A DNA stretch of 64,000 nt from Phanerochaete sordida (GCA_019973155.2 BPQB01000095.1:1-64000), one strand, 5' to 3'. Positions 1-12,032 are shown, counted from the first letter of the stretch. Notes: generated by a model not told the origin, from the sequence alone. Made by a program: numbers and translations.

Positions 1-93
1 GACGCGGAGCGCACAAGAACTGGCCCCCGAATGGGCCATTTGGACGCGGAGCGCACAAGAACTGGCCCCCGAATGGGCCGTTTGGACGCGGAA
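1..93. repeat. 42-bp tandem repeat, 2.2 copies
   Basis: Two nearly identical 42-nt units (1-42 and 43-84, one mismatch) are followed by the first nine bases of a third at 85-93. The array probably continues to the left of the window. A short G homopolymer follows at about 135-144. No gene overlaps it. Confidence 0.8.
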
Positions 94-251
94 GGAGCCC
101 TGCTTCCGGGATTTCAAATATATAGTGGCACTGGGGGGGGGGGGAATATTCGGGTTTGCTAAACACTTAACAAACTTAGCACTGTGTCTCTCAACTAAAA
201 ACAATACTAAATAACACCATCAGCTACTTACTAAACTCAACAAGTTTTGTG

Positions 252-644
252 TACTGTAGGTTTACGACCGGAAAGTCTGTCACAGGTCACACGCCGCCGA
301 AATTGTCGTTCGCGGCCCAGTGTCACTAGGTCACAGAGACCGCCGTCGCTGTGTGACCACGTTTTCCTGCGGCACGATTTTTGCGGCCTGCGGCGCCCAG
401 CTCGCTGAGCAGTCGGTATCGCGCAGGTGTACCGTCCTTCGCGCAGCAGACAGTGTGTAGCGCGTTCATCGAACCTAGGGAACGCTTCGACGGCCCCAGG
501 GAGCCGCGGTTCGCGCGCAAAACGTCGTTCGGTCGTCGCTCTGGTGCACCTGTCACAGGTCACCGTCGCACACCGTCGCTGCGTCGTTTCGGAGCTTTTG
601 GTCACGGTCACAACGGCCGTCGTTGTGGTCGTAAACCTACAGTA
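252..644. mobile_element. MITE-like element with perfect 18-bp inverted termini
   Basis: TACTGTAGGTTTACGACC at 252-269 is repeated exactly in inverted orientation at 627-644. Both arms are flanked outside by TGTG (248-251 and 645-648). The element can be read as an 18-bp TIR with a 4-bp target duplication, or as a 16-bp TIR starting CTGTAGG flanked by the TA duplication typical of Tc1/mariner insertions. The 393-nt interior has sub-terminal GTCACAGGTCAC repeats (near 280 and 551) and no convincing gene. It looks like a non-autonomous DNA transposon. Confidence 0.6.
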
Positions 645-861
645 TGTGCTTTCAGGCTTTTCCAGCCAGTGTGCACCAAACTAGAACCAATATTCACCAA
701 CACTACACATTTTGCCTGTGATGAGCAGTGCTCTGTGTGGTGAATGCTAGTGACATCCATGCTTGTGCTGCTGACCTTAAAACATGCTGAAGTGGTCATA
801 TCCATATCCTTTGAGAACATCTATTCATACATGAGGTTTCTTGTGCACCACTTTTTCCATC

Positions 862-3405
862 TTACATGTCATCATCCTCTTCATCCACCCATTCAACATC
901 ACCTATCGCCTCCTCACCCTCCCGGTACAGCTCATCCAGCCCACTGAGCTTCTCCAGGAAGCCAGTCTCATCACACGCACTGCGCACCAGGGCCCATGCA
1001 TCACGCTCGTAAGCCTCCAAGACCGCATCACCACATCCTGTGCAGCGCGAGAAGGCCGCACCCTTCAGGGGCACAGTGCGGAACTCGGCGAGGTAGCCCC
1101 GCAGCTGATGCGGCACGAGCCCGAGGACACTGCCGGAGGCGTGCGGGTCGGGCAGCTGGCCGTTCTTTGGAGGTGCCGGTGCCGGTGCATTGACTCTGTA
1201 GCGGAGATAAGCACATGCACTAGTCAAGTAAGAGGGAGCGTACCCATCGGGATGTTGCAGCAGGGCGGCGAGAAGCTCAACAGCCGACGACGACGCGATC
1301 GACGCGAGGCCCGGGCGCGTGACTGTGCACATCTGGTCGAGAGTCCGGTCCGTTAAGCTCTATGGATGACATATTCAGCAAGCCGTCGCACGCGAGAGAG
1401 AAGGGACGTACATCAGCGGGGGCGACAATGTCGTTGCAGTAATAGCAGCCGAGCCGATCGCCCTTCGCGAGCTCCTTGCGCACGCCGTGGCGCATGACGA
1501 GGAACGTGTCGAAGCCGAGCGCGGCGTTCATGACGATCTGCGGAATGTCGTCAGCATTTGCAGTGGCATAAATTCACGTCCACGCGTACCTTGCCCTTCG
1601 CCGCGCCCATGACCGTCGGCAGCCAGCGACTCTCGCGCGAGTCCATGAGCAGGAAGATGACGTCGTGGTTGTCGAAGAGCTGTTCGAGCAGCGCGACGTC
1701 CTTCTGTGTTTGCTCGACCGAGGCGGGCGGGATTGGGTGTCCGGGCATGGGTATACTGAGGCTGTGCCCTGTCGCGTTCTGTCGGCGGGGCGTGGGGTCA
1801 GAGACAGCACACGGAAGGACTGCATGGCAGGACGTACGACGCCGGGGAATATCTTCTTGAGGTTCTCCGCGGCGCACTCGGCCTTGGGCTTGCCGCCGTC
1901 CAGGCAGTCCTCGAACGTGAAGAGCGGCTGGCGGACGGGGTTCGAGAACGAGACGCGCGCACTGTCGACGAAGGTGATCGTGCGGACGCCCCAAGCCTAT
2001 AGCGAAGTGAGTCTGGACACCAGGAAAAAAGCGGTCCCACGCACCATGAGCCCTCGCGCGACGTAGCAGCCTAGGGTCCCCGCTCCCAGCAGCAAGCACC
2101 GTGTGTTGGACACACGTTCGAGGTCGAGCTCGGGAAGGATGCGCCAGCGCATGAGTTTCAGGTTGAGGTCGACGGCCTGCTCCGCAAGTCTATGAACGCA
2201 GTTCGTTAGTCAACCATAACGCGAGAGATCGTGACGCGCACCTCTTCGGGTCCATCGTCGGCGCGAGGTCCGCCATGCGCGGCGCGAGCTTGCCCTGTGG
2301 ATTCTTCTCCCATCCGACCGCGCTCGGCCGCGCGCCGGTATCCTGGGCGGATGATGGGCCCTTGACGATCCCGACGCGGCTGCGCGCGGCGTCGCGCCAG
2401 CAGAGGACGCGGAGGCCCGCCGCGTCGGAGAAGAGTGACGGGTGTCGGTGCGAGAGGTACGCGAGCAGGTTGCGGAGCGGCCAGCCGGGGTTGCTGGGGG
2501 CGCCGGAGGGGTCGACGAAGCCGACGAGGCGCTGTGGGACGCGTGAGTCTGTGAGCTGATACGGATGGAGGCGAGCACGTACGTGTTCTGGCGGGACGCC
2601 TTCGAAGAACGTTTGCAGCTCTTCTATGGGCGCGATCTCGGGCGTGGCAGACGACGTTCGGACGAGGAAGAAGGGGCGCGCCTGGGTGTGAAGCGCGTCG
2701 TGGACGGCGGAGATCTGCAGAGGGCATGAGGGCTGCGCGTGATCTCGACCGAGATAGGACGTACCGTCTCGGGGGACAGCGCCTCGGACGCGCTCTGCCA
2801 GTCGCCGCCTGCTTCCCATGCGGGTTTGGCGACGAACGCGGGGAAGGCAAACCAGTAGTAGTACCGGTATTTCTTGAGGTCGGCGAAGGTGATAAGGAGG
2901 AACTTCGTGAGTTTCGCGGTCGAGCCGGCTTGGATGCTCTTCCAGATCTACGCGGGAGGTGTGATCAGCGACGCGTCGTAGAGGGCCGAGCATGCGCATA
3001 TAGCCAGCGTACGGCGACGTACCTCGTCCGAGAGCTCGTTGAAGAGCGCAGTCTTGTCTGCAGCCTTGAACTCTTCGATGGTATTGTAGTTCTTGAGCAG
3101 TCCAGTCACAGGCACGGCATACTTGGGTATCCTGCCGTTATCGTTAGTAATCAGAGGCGAGACATGGCCATTGGGACGCACTGGGGATCCTCGCTGAACG
3201 CATCGCCGGCCAACGTGAGCGCAGACGGCATCGCAATATCCTGGCCCGACTCCCTGTCGGTGATGCTTCGCCCTGGGGCGTACGATCCAGTGACGGGGAT
3301 GAAGTCGTCCGAGAGCTTGAGCACATCGATCTTCATGTTGTTGAGCGCATGCCAGAAGGCGGGCTCGACGAGCGAGGAGAACGGCTGGAACTGGATGATG
3401 GTCAT
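862..3405 (-). CDS. ATG7: Autophagy E1-like activating enzyme Atg7
   Basis: Atg7 is the E1-like enzyme that activates Atg8 and Atg12 for conjugation in cytosolic autophagy. The multi-exon frame starts [19 protein letters not shown], the typical Atg7 N-terminus. It continues through [18 protein letters not shown] and [17 protein letters not shown] of the N-terminal domain. The nucleotide-binding domain has [20 protein letters not shown] and [19 protein letters not shown]. The crossover loop carries the catalytic cysteine in [10 protein letters not shown]. The paired cysteines GCYYC and CTGC are the expected zinc ligands. The C-terminus [11 protein letters not shown] followed by an acidic tail is the Atg8-recruiting end. 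The first intron runs GTGCGTC to GGCAG near 3180-3130. All family landmarks are in order, so the gene appears intact. The start is the first ATG in frame with the conserved N-terminus. Confidence 0.93.
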
Positions 3406-3964
3406 CGCGGGGTCGTCGCTGGCATGAAGGGGTATCGTGAAGGTAGAGAGCAAGAAGTCGCGCGCTCGCGACAGAGCAGGTGGGTGTAGAAGCGCAAAGC
3501 GCACGCGCTGCGCGAGCCAAGCCCGCCACGCGCGGCTGCTTCACGCGAGCCTCTGGGCCGAGGCCCCGGCTACGGCCACGGTCGCTGCCCACGCTTCGCC
3601 GTGTGCCACTGCAAAGTCGTCGAGCGTGTCAGATTGATTCCCGCGGTCAGAAGGGTGACAGTGCCCGTATGCAGAAGGCCTGCACCGAGAGCCGAGACTC
3701 GAAGGCAAGCCAGCCTCACGTGGCGACCTTTGTGGCGCTCTTGGCGACATCGCCGTGCTGGGAGGGCTCTGCCAGGACCGCGGGCTTTGCTGGTATGAGT
3801 CCGTGCGCATGAGCTCGAGATGCGTGTGCGTGGCCTGCCCGCGGGGATAGCAAGAAGAGCAAGAGTTATGTACTAAATATCTTACAGAAGACATACGTGT
3901 AGACCAGACGATAAGCAAAGACGAAACCAGGTATTCCAGCGGACCCTACAGTGCATTACGTGTA

Positions 3965-5873
3965 TCATAGTAACGAGTCCAACTTCGACAGCACCTCCAA
4001 CACCCCCGAGACGAGCTCGAAGCACAGGTCCTCGTCGCTGAACATCTCCTTCTTCACCTCCTGCACGAGGCCCAGGATCGCCTCGCGCCCGCCCGCGGTC
4101 CCGCCCATGCCGATGCGCGACGCCGCGCGGCGTCCGTTCGGGCGCTGGCTGCTGCCGTTGGACGCCCCCGACGCGGAGCCGAACGGCCACGTCGCGAACT
4201 CCTGTATGAGGTCCTCGCAGCGCTGGAACGCGGCCTCGCGCTCCTCGTACGTGAGGCGGCCGAACGCGTTGTCGAGCACGCTCGCGGCGTACGCGGCGGC
4301 CGCGAGGCAGACGGCGCGCATCGCGCGCGCCTGCGTGCCCTCCTTGTCGAGCGCGCTCGGCGGGACGGCCGCGGTGGTGCTCGTGAGGAGCGTGGTGACG
4401 CGCGTGATGATGCCCTCCTTCGTGCGCACGTCCGCGACGGGGTGCGTCGCCATGTCGAAGAGGATGAAGTTGCGCTTCTCGGTCCGCAGGACGCCCTTGT
4501 CGACGAGCCCTTTTGCGAGCCGTTCGCGCACCTGCTTCAGTTGGAAGCCGATCTTCATCACGTTCCACGTCTCGCCTGCGAGCGGGAGTCAGACCGACGA
4601 TTGGATGCGCACGCGCGGTGGGAGCAGCTCGGGCCGACGGCGAAAGGGGGCACAGCAAGACGCGACGCACCGCTCAGAAGGTCTATCCAAGTGTTGATCG
4701 CCATCCGCTCGCCCGTCGCCTCTGTCTGCTTCATCATCTTCAACGTCTCATCGAGTATTGTCTCCCCCGTAAGGCGGGTGTCGATGACTTCGATGACGCG
4801 CTCCGAAGGTGGGAGCGATCGTCGTGATGGATCCTTGACCAGCGCGATGCGCCGTCGAAGCGCGAGTTCAATGAGGATGCATCCCCGCAGCGCGTATGAT
4901 ATGTTGTCGTTCCAGAATGATAGGTAGCCCTGCGGAGAGGAAGGTTAGCCAACCATGTGCGGAAACGAGCTGCGGAGCGAAAGTCGGACGAAGCAGGCGC
5001 ACAAAACCACAGCCAGTCGCGCGCGCCGCAAGCTAGGACTCGCATATGCGCTGGAAGTCGAAGAGTTGGTTTAGACGTGGGACATGAGCTTCACGACCCT
5101 GCAAGAGAAGACAGCTCCGCCAGGTCCGCTTTGAAGACTCGAGGTCGCGCGACTGGACGGGATCTCGTGGCGAGCCCTCCCACCTTGAGCAGGCTGCCCG
5201 CAGAAAGGTACAGGTGGAGGCTCAGCGGCTGATGCTGTGCCTGCGCCCGACGGTTACCGTCAGAGGCGATCGCAGCGCGCTGCTGGCATCATCGTGTCCG
5301 GGCATCTCCACCCGGCGTGGAGCTCGAGCTCGCAGGCCAGCGCAGAGCAGATTTCGTGACAGGGACGAGCGGTGTCCGGTGCACGGAGACCAGTCGATTT
5401 CCAGAACGAGCTGGCAAGGGGATATTCGTTTGCGAGACCGTGGTCGGACGAGTGGACGGTCTTCAAAAGTGTGTCCCAGCCCGGGGGAGTTGGCTTTGGC
5501 GCAGCCAGAAAAGTCGCAGGGGAGGGAATGGGATGCGAAACAGCAAAAGTCAGAGACGATGACTTGCCTGCTTGTCCTTGAGGCCCAGGAGCAGGACCTC
5601 CTCCATGATCGTGAGCCGCGGAGCCTTGCCGCCCTGCTTCGCATCCTCCTCGTCCTGGTTGACCAGGTCGCGCGGGTCGAACGCAATCTTGCTGCCGCCC
5701 TCGAATGCGGAGCCCGCGTGCGAGCTCGAGGCGTGTATCGAGCCGGATACGCTCGGGGTCGGGGTGTGCGTGGTGCTGGCGGCGGCGCCGTTGGGGCCCC
5801 GTGGCTCGCCGTCGTCGTCGTGCGTGGAGGCGTTGGCTACGCGCCGGCGCTGGAGGCCGCCCGCGGAGGACAT
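3965..5873 (-). CDS. VPS74: Golgi phosphoprotein 3 family protein Vps74 (GPP34 domain)
   Basis: Vps74/GOLPH3 is a peripheral Golgi protein that binds PtdIns4P and retains glycosyltransferases. Exon 1 (5873-5568) encodes a disordered Ser/Ala-rich N-terminus of about 90 residues and the domain entry [17 protein letters not shown]. Exon 2 (4929-4671) continues [17 protein letters not shown] and ends TWIDLLSG. Exon 3 (4575-3965) runs from [20 protein letters not shown] through [20 protein letters not shown] to the stop. A Ser/Gly-rich loop sits in the last third. Intron 2 is a normal GT-AG intron of 94 nt. Intron 1 is 638 nt, about ten times the local norm, and begins CAG|GCAAGT, a GC donor. Frame and protein continuity across it are perfect (KDKQ|GYLSFW), so I accept it. 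Confidence 0.92.
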
Positions 5874-7399
5874 CGCGCGCGTCAGGGAGTAGGGGTGGAA
5901 GGAGGGTAAGGCACGGTGGGGGACGAGGAACAAGCTCTGATGCGCATCCGGATGCTGCGGACGGCGCTCGTGGCGGCACACTCGGCCGCGACCGAGCGCG
6001 TCGGCTTGCGCTCGTCCTCCATCTCCTCGCGCACGCCGCTCGCCACAACGCCCCAGGAAGCTCAGCCGTCGCCTTCGTATGACACCTGCTGCACCCGTAT
6101 GAATGCTTTTGGCCCGCGTCTGCTCTCCGGCGCGTCCAGGCGCTTGCAATGGCTGAATCTCTTGCGGCGACCTGCCGTGCCCACAGGCGCGATGTATGCG
6201 TCTTGGAGGGCGCACGTTCACACTAGAACACCTTTCATAGCGCCATGTGCACTGTTGGCAACGCTCTGGTGAGTCTGTCGCCTTGCCCGCCCTCTCCGAA
6301 CCCAGTCCCTGACTTCTCGAGCGCAGGGCGCGTCGCCGCGGGGTGCTCGTATGCTTCTGCGCGCATCTTGAGAAGGCGTCGCAGCGTCCACCGTTCGGCT
6401 CATTATTAGCATTGCCTCCCATAGCCGTGCGCGAAGCACTGCGACTCCGACGATTGTGGAACCTTGTGCTTCGAGTTTACGGGATGTGCGCCGTTCGCAG
6501 GACCGCCTTCCTGCGCGCCGCCGCTCGCCAACACGACTCTACGAGCCGTTCTAGGGCGACCGGACGCCGAGTAGCGAAGCGCAACTGCTCACATGGTCCG
6601 GAATACCGCCTGTACGTATTATCTCGATACCTCCCTCGTTGAACGTGCCCCGAATGACCTGCGCTCCCTGCTGTCTACAGGCTCTCGACACCGGCGAAGC
6701 CTGGAGAACAATCTCGTCGCCCGAGCCCACTGAATGTATGCGCCCAGAGTCTTATCGGAGCTCGCGCGAGGCGCACTTTTGTCCCTCCTCCACGCGGTAC
6801 CATGGTCCACGGCCTGCAGCCCAATACATCGACTCTCGTTGGATAGTCGCCATCCCTGGCGTGATATCCTGTCTTCTCGACGCTGTTCGACGATGTTCGG
6901 CGAATGTTGGTCCGCCAGGGACGCAAAGTCAGTGCAGTGGATCCTTGCACATGGACCGCACGCTCATGCCTTTGCGATAGAACCTCTTGGAATGCCGCCA
7001 CTGCCGCCTTTTCCTGCCAATACTCGGTGGATTGACCCATCCCAGCTGCCTTATTCGCAACGCCAAGCACCTCCGAAGCATCATCTGCGAGCGCTATCAA
7101 ATCTATGCCGAACACCTGCATGTCGGTGCCGAGCTGTCCATGTGGCGATCCCCTCGACCTCGACCGCCGGTGCATGTGACGGGGACAAGAGCTCGACACA
7201 ACGTTCTTTGTGCCCATCGACGTGAAGCTCGGGTTCTCGGCACGCCAGTCAGGTGGCGGGGCTCGCGCTGTTCTCGCAGAGAGGGGTGACGTCTGGGAGG
7301 CGAACGGAGGCATATGCTGCAGGCGCGAAGAAGCACGAAGACCATCTGGCGAGCGATACGCTGGCCGCCTCGGCAGGGCGCGTTTGTCCGCGACGAAGG
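5874..7399. other. Intergenic region, no supported gene
   Basis: Open frames exist on both strands; the longest is 212 codons on the minus strand at 6675-7313. They overlap each other, lack recognisable motifs and show no paired splice signals. The right end is the promoter of the peptidase gene at 7504. Confidence 0.5.
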
Positions 7400-7406
7400 T
7401 ATAAAA
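7400..7406 (+). promoter_or_regulatory. TATA box of peptidase gene 7504-8398
   Basis: TATAAAA lies 104 nt before the ATG. A matching box lies at a similar distance in the sister genes at 48445 and 51834. Confidence 0.65.
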
Positions 7407-7503
7407 GCCGTCGAGCGGGCGACGTCCCGCCTCAGCTCAAGGTCTCTCGACTCAGCAGCCCTCGAAATCGGCCCCAGACTCGACACCTCAGCCCATTCTC
7501 GCC

Positions 7504-8398
7504 ATGTTCGTCACCACGCTCTTCGTCCAGGCTCTGCTCGCCACCGCCGCGTTCGCGCTCCCGTCCAGCAAGGAGCGCCACGAGGCCCGCGTCGCCCGCC
7601 GCGCCGGTGGCCTGCGCCAGTCGCTCCCCAGGGTCAGCAACGAGACTCACCCAGAGTACAGCTCCAACTGGGCTGGCGCCGTCTACAACTCGGCCAAGGT
7701 AAGCCGACGTCGCGACCTTCTATTCACGCTTCAACTAACGGCGCGCCACTCGCAGGGCACATACAAGAGTGTCACCGCGACCTTCGTCGTCCCGACGCCC
7801 AAGGCTCCCTCGGGCAGCAGCAGCCGTACCGAGTACTCTGCGTCCGCCTGGGTCGGCATCGACGGTGACACCTGCGGCAACGCCATCCTCCAGACGGGCG
7901 TCGACTTCAACGTCGAGGGCGGCTCTGTCTCCTACGATGGTACGTCGCCCGCACATCGCCTCACCGCCGTCGATTGACCCGCGTCTCGCGTTCCCTGCAG
8001 CCTGGTACGAGTGGTACCCGGACTACGCGTACGACTTCTCGGGCATCACGTTCAGCCCGGGCGACAGCGTCACGCTGACGGTGACCGCGGCGTCGACGAC
8101 GTCGGGCACGGCGGTGATCACGAACAACAGCAAGGGCAAGACGGTGACGAAGCAGATCACGTCGCGCAGCGCGCTGTGCGAGCAGGACGCGGAGTGGATC
8201 GTCGAGGACTTCGAGGAAGGCAGCTCGCTCGTGCCCTTCGCGAACTTCGGCACCGTCACGTTCACCGGCGCGTCCGCGAAGACTGCGAGCGGCAGCGTCG
8301 GCCCCGGCAGCGCGAACACGATCGACATCGAGCAGAACAACAAGGTGCTGACCAGCGTGTCGACTTCGAGCTCGAGCGTCACCGTTTCTTACGTCTGA
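7504..8398 (+). CDS. Secreted glutamic peptidase, G1/eqolisin family (copy a)
   Basis: This is an acid endopeptidase related to scytalidoglutamic peptidase and aspergillopepsin II, acting outside the cell. Exons are 7504-7698, 7756-7939 and 8001-8398 (258 aa). Residues 1-18 are a signal peptide ending FALP. A basic propeptide (SSKERHEARVARRAGG) runs to about residue 50. The mature domain begins YSSNWAGAVYNSA and holds AWVGIDGDTCGNAILQTGVD with the catalytic Gln in LQTG and the family Trp/Asp in WVGID. WYEWYPDYAYDFSG and DAEWIVEDF follow; the catalytic Glu is the one in VED. All catalytic positions are intact. Both introns fall at the same codons as in the seven copies at 47-64 kb. Confidence 0.93.
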
Positions 8399-8552
8399 GG
8401 CGGGGCGAGAAGCGGTCACGGTGGATGGTCTTAAAACACTGGTTATATTGGTCGATACAGACGAATCAGAATGTTATGTGTCTTTCTAGCTGCACTATAC
8501 TTCCGTCTGCGCTTCGATTTGGTTGCGCAGCAGATTTCCCAGCCGGCGCGAT

Positions 8553-9089
8553 CTACTCTCCGGCGGCATACTCGTCAGAGTCGTACTGTCCGAACGCCCG
8601 TTCCGTGAGCGTCGGGGAGGCTACACGGCGCGGAGAGTTGTTTATAGACCCCCACATGAAGGGAGGAGCCCGCGGGGAAAGCGCTCCGGTGAACAAGGTA
8701 GGAGTGAATTCGCTTGCGCTCGCGCGCAGAGTCGGGGTAGCAGTTGGAGCTTGTACCGAAGATTTTGTGGCGGTCTTCTTTGCTTTCGGTGCCGACGTGT
8801 TCTTCGATGAGTCGGCCACGGCAGGCTCGGCTACTGTATCCTCTGGAGCTGACGCCGTTGCGGCGGAAGTCGCTAGCAAACTAGCCCATGACTTTCGAGG
8901 CTTGGTGGTCACCGCGGATGAAGGCCAATTTTGACTCTCCGTTTTTGCTTCCGTACGTCTTGCTACGGGGAATCTGACGGCCGCTTCAGGTCCTGCCGGC
9001 GAGGACTTGTCGGTTTGCGAGGACGGGTTGAATTGCGATGTCGCGGAGGAACTCTGCACAGGATCAGCCGTCGAAAGAAGGGTGGTCAT
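8553..9089 (-). CDS. Small disordered protein with PAM2-like and SWASLL motifs
   Basis: A single 178-codon frame starts MTTLLSTADP and lies about 100 nt downstream of the dynamin gene on the same strand. The sequence is Ser/Ala/Thr-rich and predicted disordered. Residues 121-130, LRASASEFTP, fit the PAM2 pattern (L-x-x-x-A-x-x-F-x-P) that binds the MLLE domain of poly(A)-binding protein. Residues 64-72 include KSWASLL, resembling the SWASLF segment near the N-terminus of the deubiquitinase USP10, which also has a PAM2-type motif. No ubiquitin-hydrolase domain follows before the stop. It may be an independent adaptor or a remnant of a longer gene. Function is inferred from motifs only. Confidence 0.45.
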   Translation of the reverse strand: MTTLLSTADPVQSSSATSQFNPSSQTDKSSPAGPEAAVRFPVARRTEAKTESQNWPSSAVTTKPRKSWASLLATSAATASAPEDTVAEPAVADSSKNTSAPKAKKTATKSSVQAPTATPTLRASASEFTPTLFTGALSPRAPPFMWGSINNSPRRVASPTLTERAFGQYDSDEYAAGE

Positions 9090-9191
9090 TTTGCGTCCGT
9101 TAGGGCGGCGGGCAGATAGCGAGGCTGGGAACGTAGCAGATGGGCTGCGAAAATTGTATCAGCCTTCTAGGAAGCTCAAGATGAGGATCAC

Positions 9192-12032
9192 CTACATCTG
9201 GAATTGATGCAACTCCTCTCGGACGTTCTGTAGCCTATCGTTCTTCTGCGTCAAACGGACACGCGTAGCCGCCACTTGCTTGTCTTCGGCGAGATACGCA
9301 CTCGCATGCTCGTGAGCCTGATTGGTACCCAGAGAGAGACCCGAGATGAGGGCCGATTGCAATTCCCGCTCGATAGTGCGCAGGAAGCCATGATCTATGA
9401 CCCGCGGAATATTATCGATGATGCGCTGTACGTTGTTCAGCTTCGCGATGACATAGTTTACGATCGGGATTCGTACCTTGTAGCAAACACGAAAGTACGC
9501 GGATGTCTCAGCCATAACAATCAGCTCCTGCTCGTACTCGTCTGGAGGATGGAGCCTGGCCAAGGCGTCCTCCGATGCTGGGTATCCTAGTTGCACGAGC
9601 AGGCCTAATGCTTCCTGGAGCAGCTGAGGATCTTTCGCCTCGGTTGTAGGCTGGCGGGCGGAGGTGAGGCGGCCTGAGGTACTCGACAAGAACGGGACAC
9701 GTACATTACGAGCCTCCTTGAATTGTGCGAGATATTCGTCTCTGTAAGACGAGAAGTAGTGATCGTTGTTGGTGAACGGAGGGTATTCCATCTCGAGCAT
9801 CCACTGGATACGCTCTGCCGTCTTGGACTTCGCGCTTTCCAGACGCTCGTCGATGACGGTGCGGATCTGTTCAAGCAGGGGCGTCTGAAAGCTACCGAAA
9901 ATCCGCTCCGCAGTACTGTAAAGTTCGTCTGCTGTCGCGTCGTAGACCGCCCCGAAGCAAGTGATGCAGTGATCTTCCCATGGCTCGAAGACCTTCTCTA
10001 TGAGGGTGACCTTCGCGGAGAATGGGACATTGAAAGGAAGTTGTCGCGTAAGAGAGCTGTAACATCATGAGAAACATGTAGTATAGTGAGCCCGGCAGAT
10101 GAGTGTACCTTTCAATGTGCTTGCGAACGTCATTGAGGTACATAGGACGGTTCTGCATGTCTGCCTGGTCGTCCTCGTCTTCGCTGCTGAGGATAGACCG
10201 ATAGCTCTTCGAACCTGGCTCCCGGGAGCTTTCGAAAGGCTTGAACTGCGGCGCGGTCCCTCGAATGTGGCTCTTGAATGCTCCGTACGCAAGCCGGCAT
10301 TTCTGAATCAGTCTCTCGTGGGATTCCGCACCTTGTATGAAAGACCGGACTTCGCTCGTAAAGGTCGTCACCATGCGCAGGAGTTCGTGGGCAGGATTCT
10401 CCGATGGTGGAGGCGGCAAGGCGTCGAGTTGCTCCCGAACAATATCGAGCGAGTCTTTGGCTTCTCTGCGCAGCTTCGGAAGCCTACGGGAGCACGGATC
10501 AGCGAATGAGGCATATAACGGGGTACGAAAGCGTACGCCTGGTTGATGAGAGCACCCAAAAGATTGCTCAGCTCCTTCGTGAGATTTGGAGTGCCCATGC
10601 GCGACTGCAGAACTTGTTGTTGGTTCCAAGGACTGGTCGACTGGAAGAATTTAGCCTCGAGCTCTCGTGCCTGGGAATGCGATATCTTCTTCTCTAGCTC
10701 TGTAGGCGAGGGGTGCTTGGTGATGAAGTAGCCATCTATTATGGCGCGGGGTCAGAATCAGGCACGCTATGAATATTCATCGAGGAACACACGTCTCAGC
10801 GAATGGCTTGATCCTTCGAGGATAGAAAGCCAGCCGTCCTGTTCGCCGTCCTGGATCAGATCGGCCTTGGTGAGAACGCCTTGTACAAGGATCAGCGCCG
10901 TTCGGAGGCCAGTCGAAGATCCTCGCACCGATTGTCCTTTCTCCAGCTTCGTCCGCGAGCTTGGCGAGACGAGCCGCGCCTTGATTACTCATATCGTCTG
11001 AACACAATTTCGTCAATCAGACAATGACTTGAAAGAACGGTTTCCGCACCACGCATGTTGATCGTCAACAGGATCAAAGTATCGCCTTGAATGTGGTCCT
11101 CTACCATTCTCTTGACTGCGTCAATGCTACGCTCGTCTTCGTCCTCTTCGACAGCCGAGATAATGCCTAGCTCGCGTGAGAGACTGTGAAAGAGAGGCAG
11201 AGAGCGGAAGCTTACCTGGCAAATCGATGAACGATAAGTCCGGAAGATCTGGACCTAGCAGATCGAGGCAGACAACGTTGCTGGAGAACTGAAGCTGCTT
11301 TGGAGAGATGCCGGGCTTCTCTCCACGCTTCAAGGACGATGTTTGGAACGTCTCGAAGAACTCCTTTCCGACCCCAGGGTTCAAGATGGCAAGCTGAGCC
11401 CGACGGATCATCTCCTCGAGCTCAGCCTTGTCATGGAGAACCGGGCCGAAAGGTTCTTCTAGGACGTCGCGACCATGGATACGCCGGCCGTCGTCGTCCA
11501 CTTCACGACGAAGCAAGATCTGGCATTGCCACGGCTGGTCGCTATTCGTCAGCCGACATTCCATTGGGCATCTTTGAGAAGATCCGTTCAGCGACTGAAG
11601 CAGTGTTTTGTCCAGAGACTGTAATACTTGCGGACCTTGTACAAGCCCGTCCGGGGGCGCGAGGCACTGATATCTGGGCGGACGTCAGATGGTTCGTTGC
11701 TGGGGTGTTTGTGTACGTACTCCGCTGATAGCTTCGACAAGGGAGCTCTGGAGATGCTTCAGTTTATACTGAGCACCGCGTGGACGATCCGGCTCACCTT
11801 GCCTGCGCTCTGATTGCCTATTACTGCGATCTTTGGCAAGTTGAAGTCCGCCTCCGCGCTATACAGCCGAGGATTTTTTTAGCCTAGTATATTTACAACG
11901 ATCTGTCAGGACGTACCCTAGAGCCCGAAGTTTGGTGATAAGGGTAATCATCCTGCGGGCATAAGCTGCAAATTCGGACTGCCCCATGCTGATTGGAGCA
12001 GCCGACAAGTCGTTGGTGTTTCCGCCGAGCAT
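9192..12032 (-). CDS. Dynamin-superfamily GTPase
   Basis: Dynamins are large self-assembling GTPases that remodel membranes. The first ATG after an in-frame stop gives MLGGNTNDLSAAPISMGQSE. The P-loop is IAVIGNQSAGKSSLVEAISG, split by an intron after GK. The dynamin signature VPRAPGRACTRCPMECRL follows, then G3 (LSFIDLPG), GDTLILLTINMRG, NQGAARLAKLADEAGERTIG and G4 LTKADLIQDGEQDGW. The stalk follows (for example LSNLLGALINQAYAFVPR). The C-terminal GTPase effector domain ends RTIERELQSALISG, then a coiled segment. There are several short introns; exon 1 is 12032-11917. A separate pleckstrin or proline-rich domain is not visible, so this is a dynamin-related protein, one of the expanded fungal group rather than a clear Vps1 or Dnm1. 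Confidence 0.85.

Noticed and set aside
1..93. Short direct repeats as a CRISPR array
   Set aside because: The 42-nt units are contiguous with no variable spacers, so this is a minisatellite.
6675..7313. 212-codon minus-strand frame upstream of the peptidase gene
   Set aside because: A short stretch looks less biased (IDLIALADDASEVLGVANKA), but there is no homology, start context or splice support.
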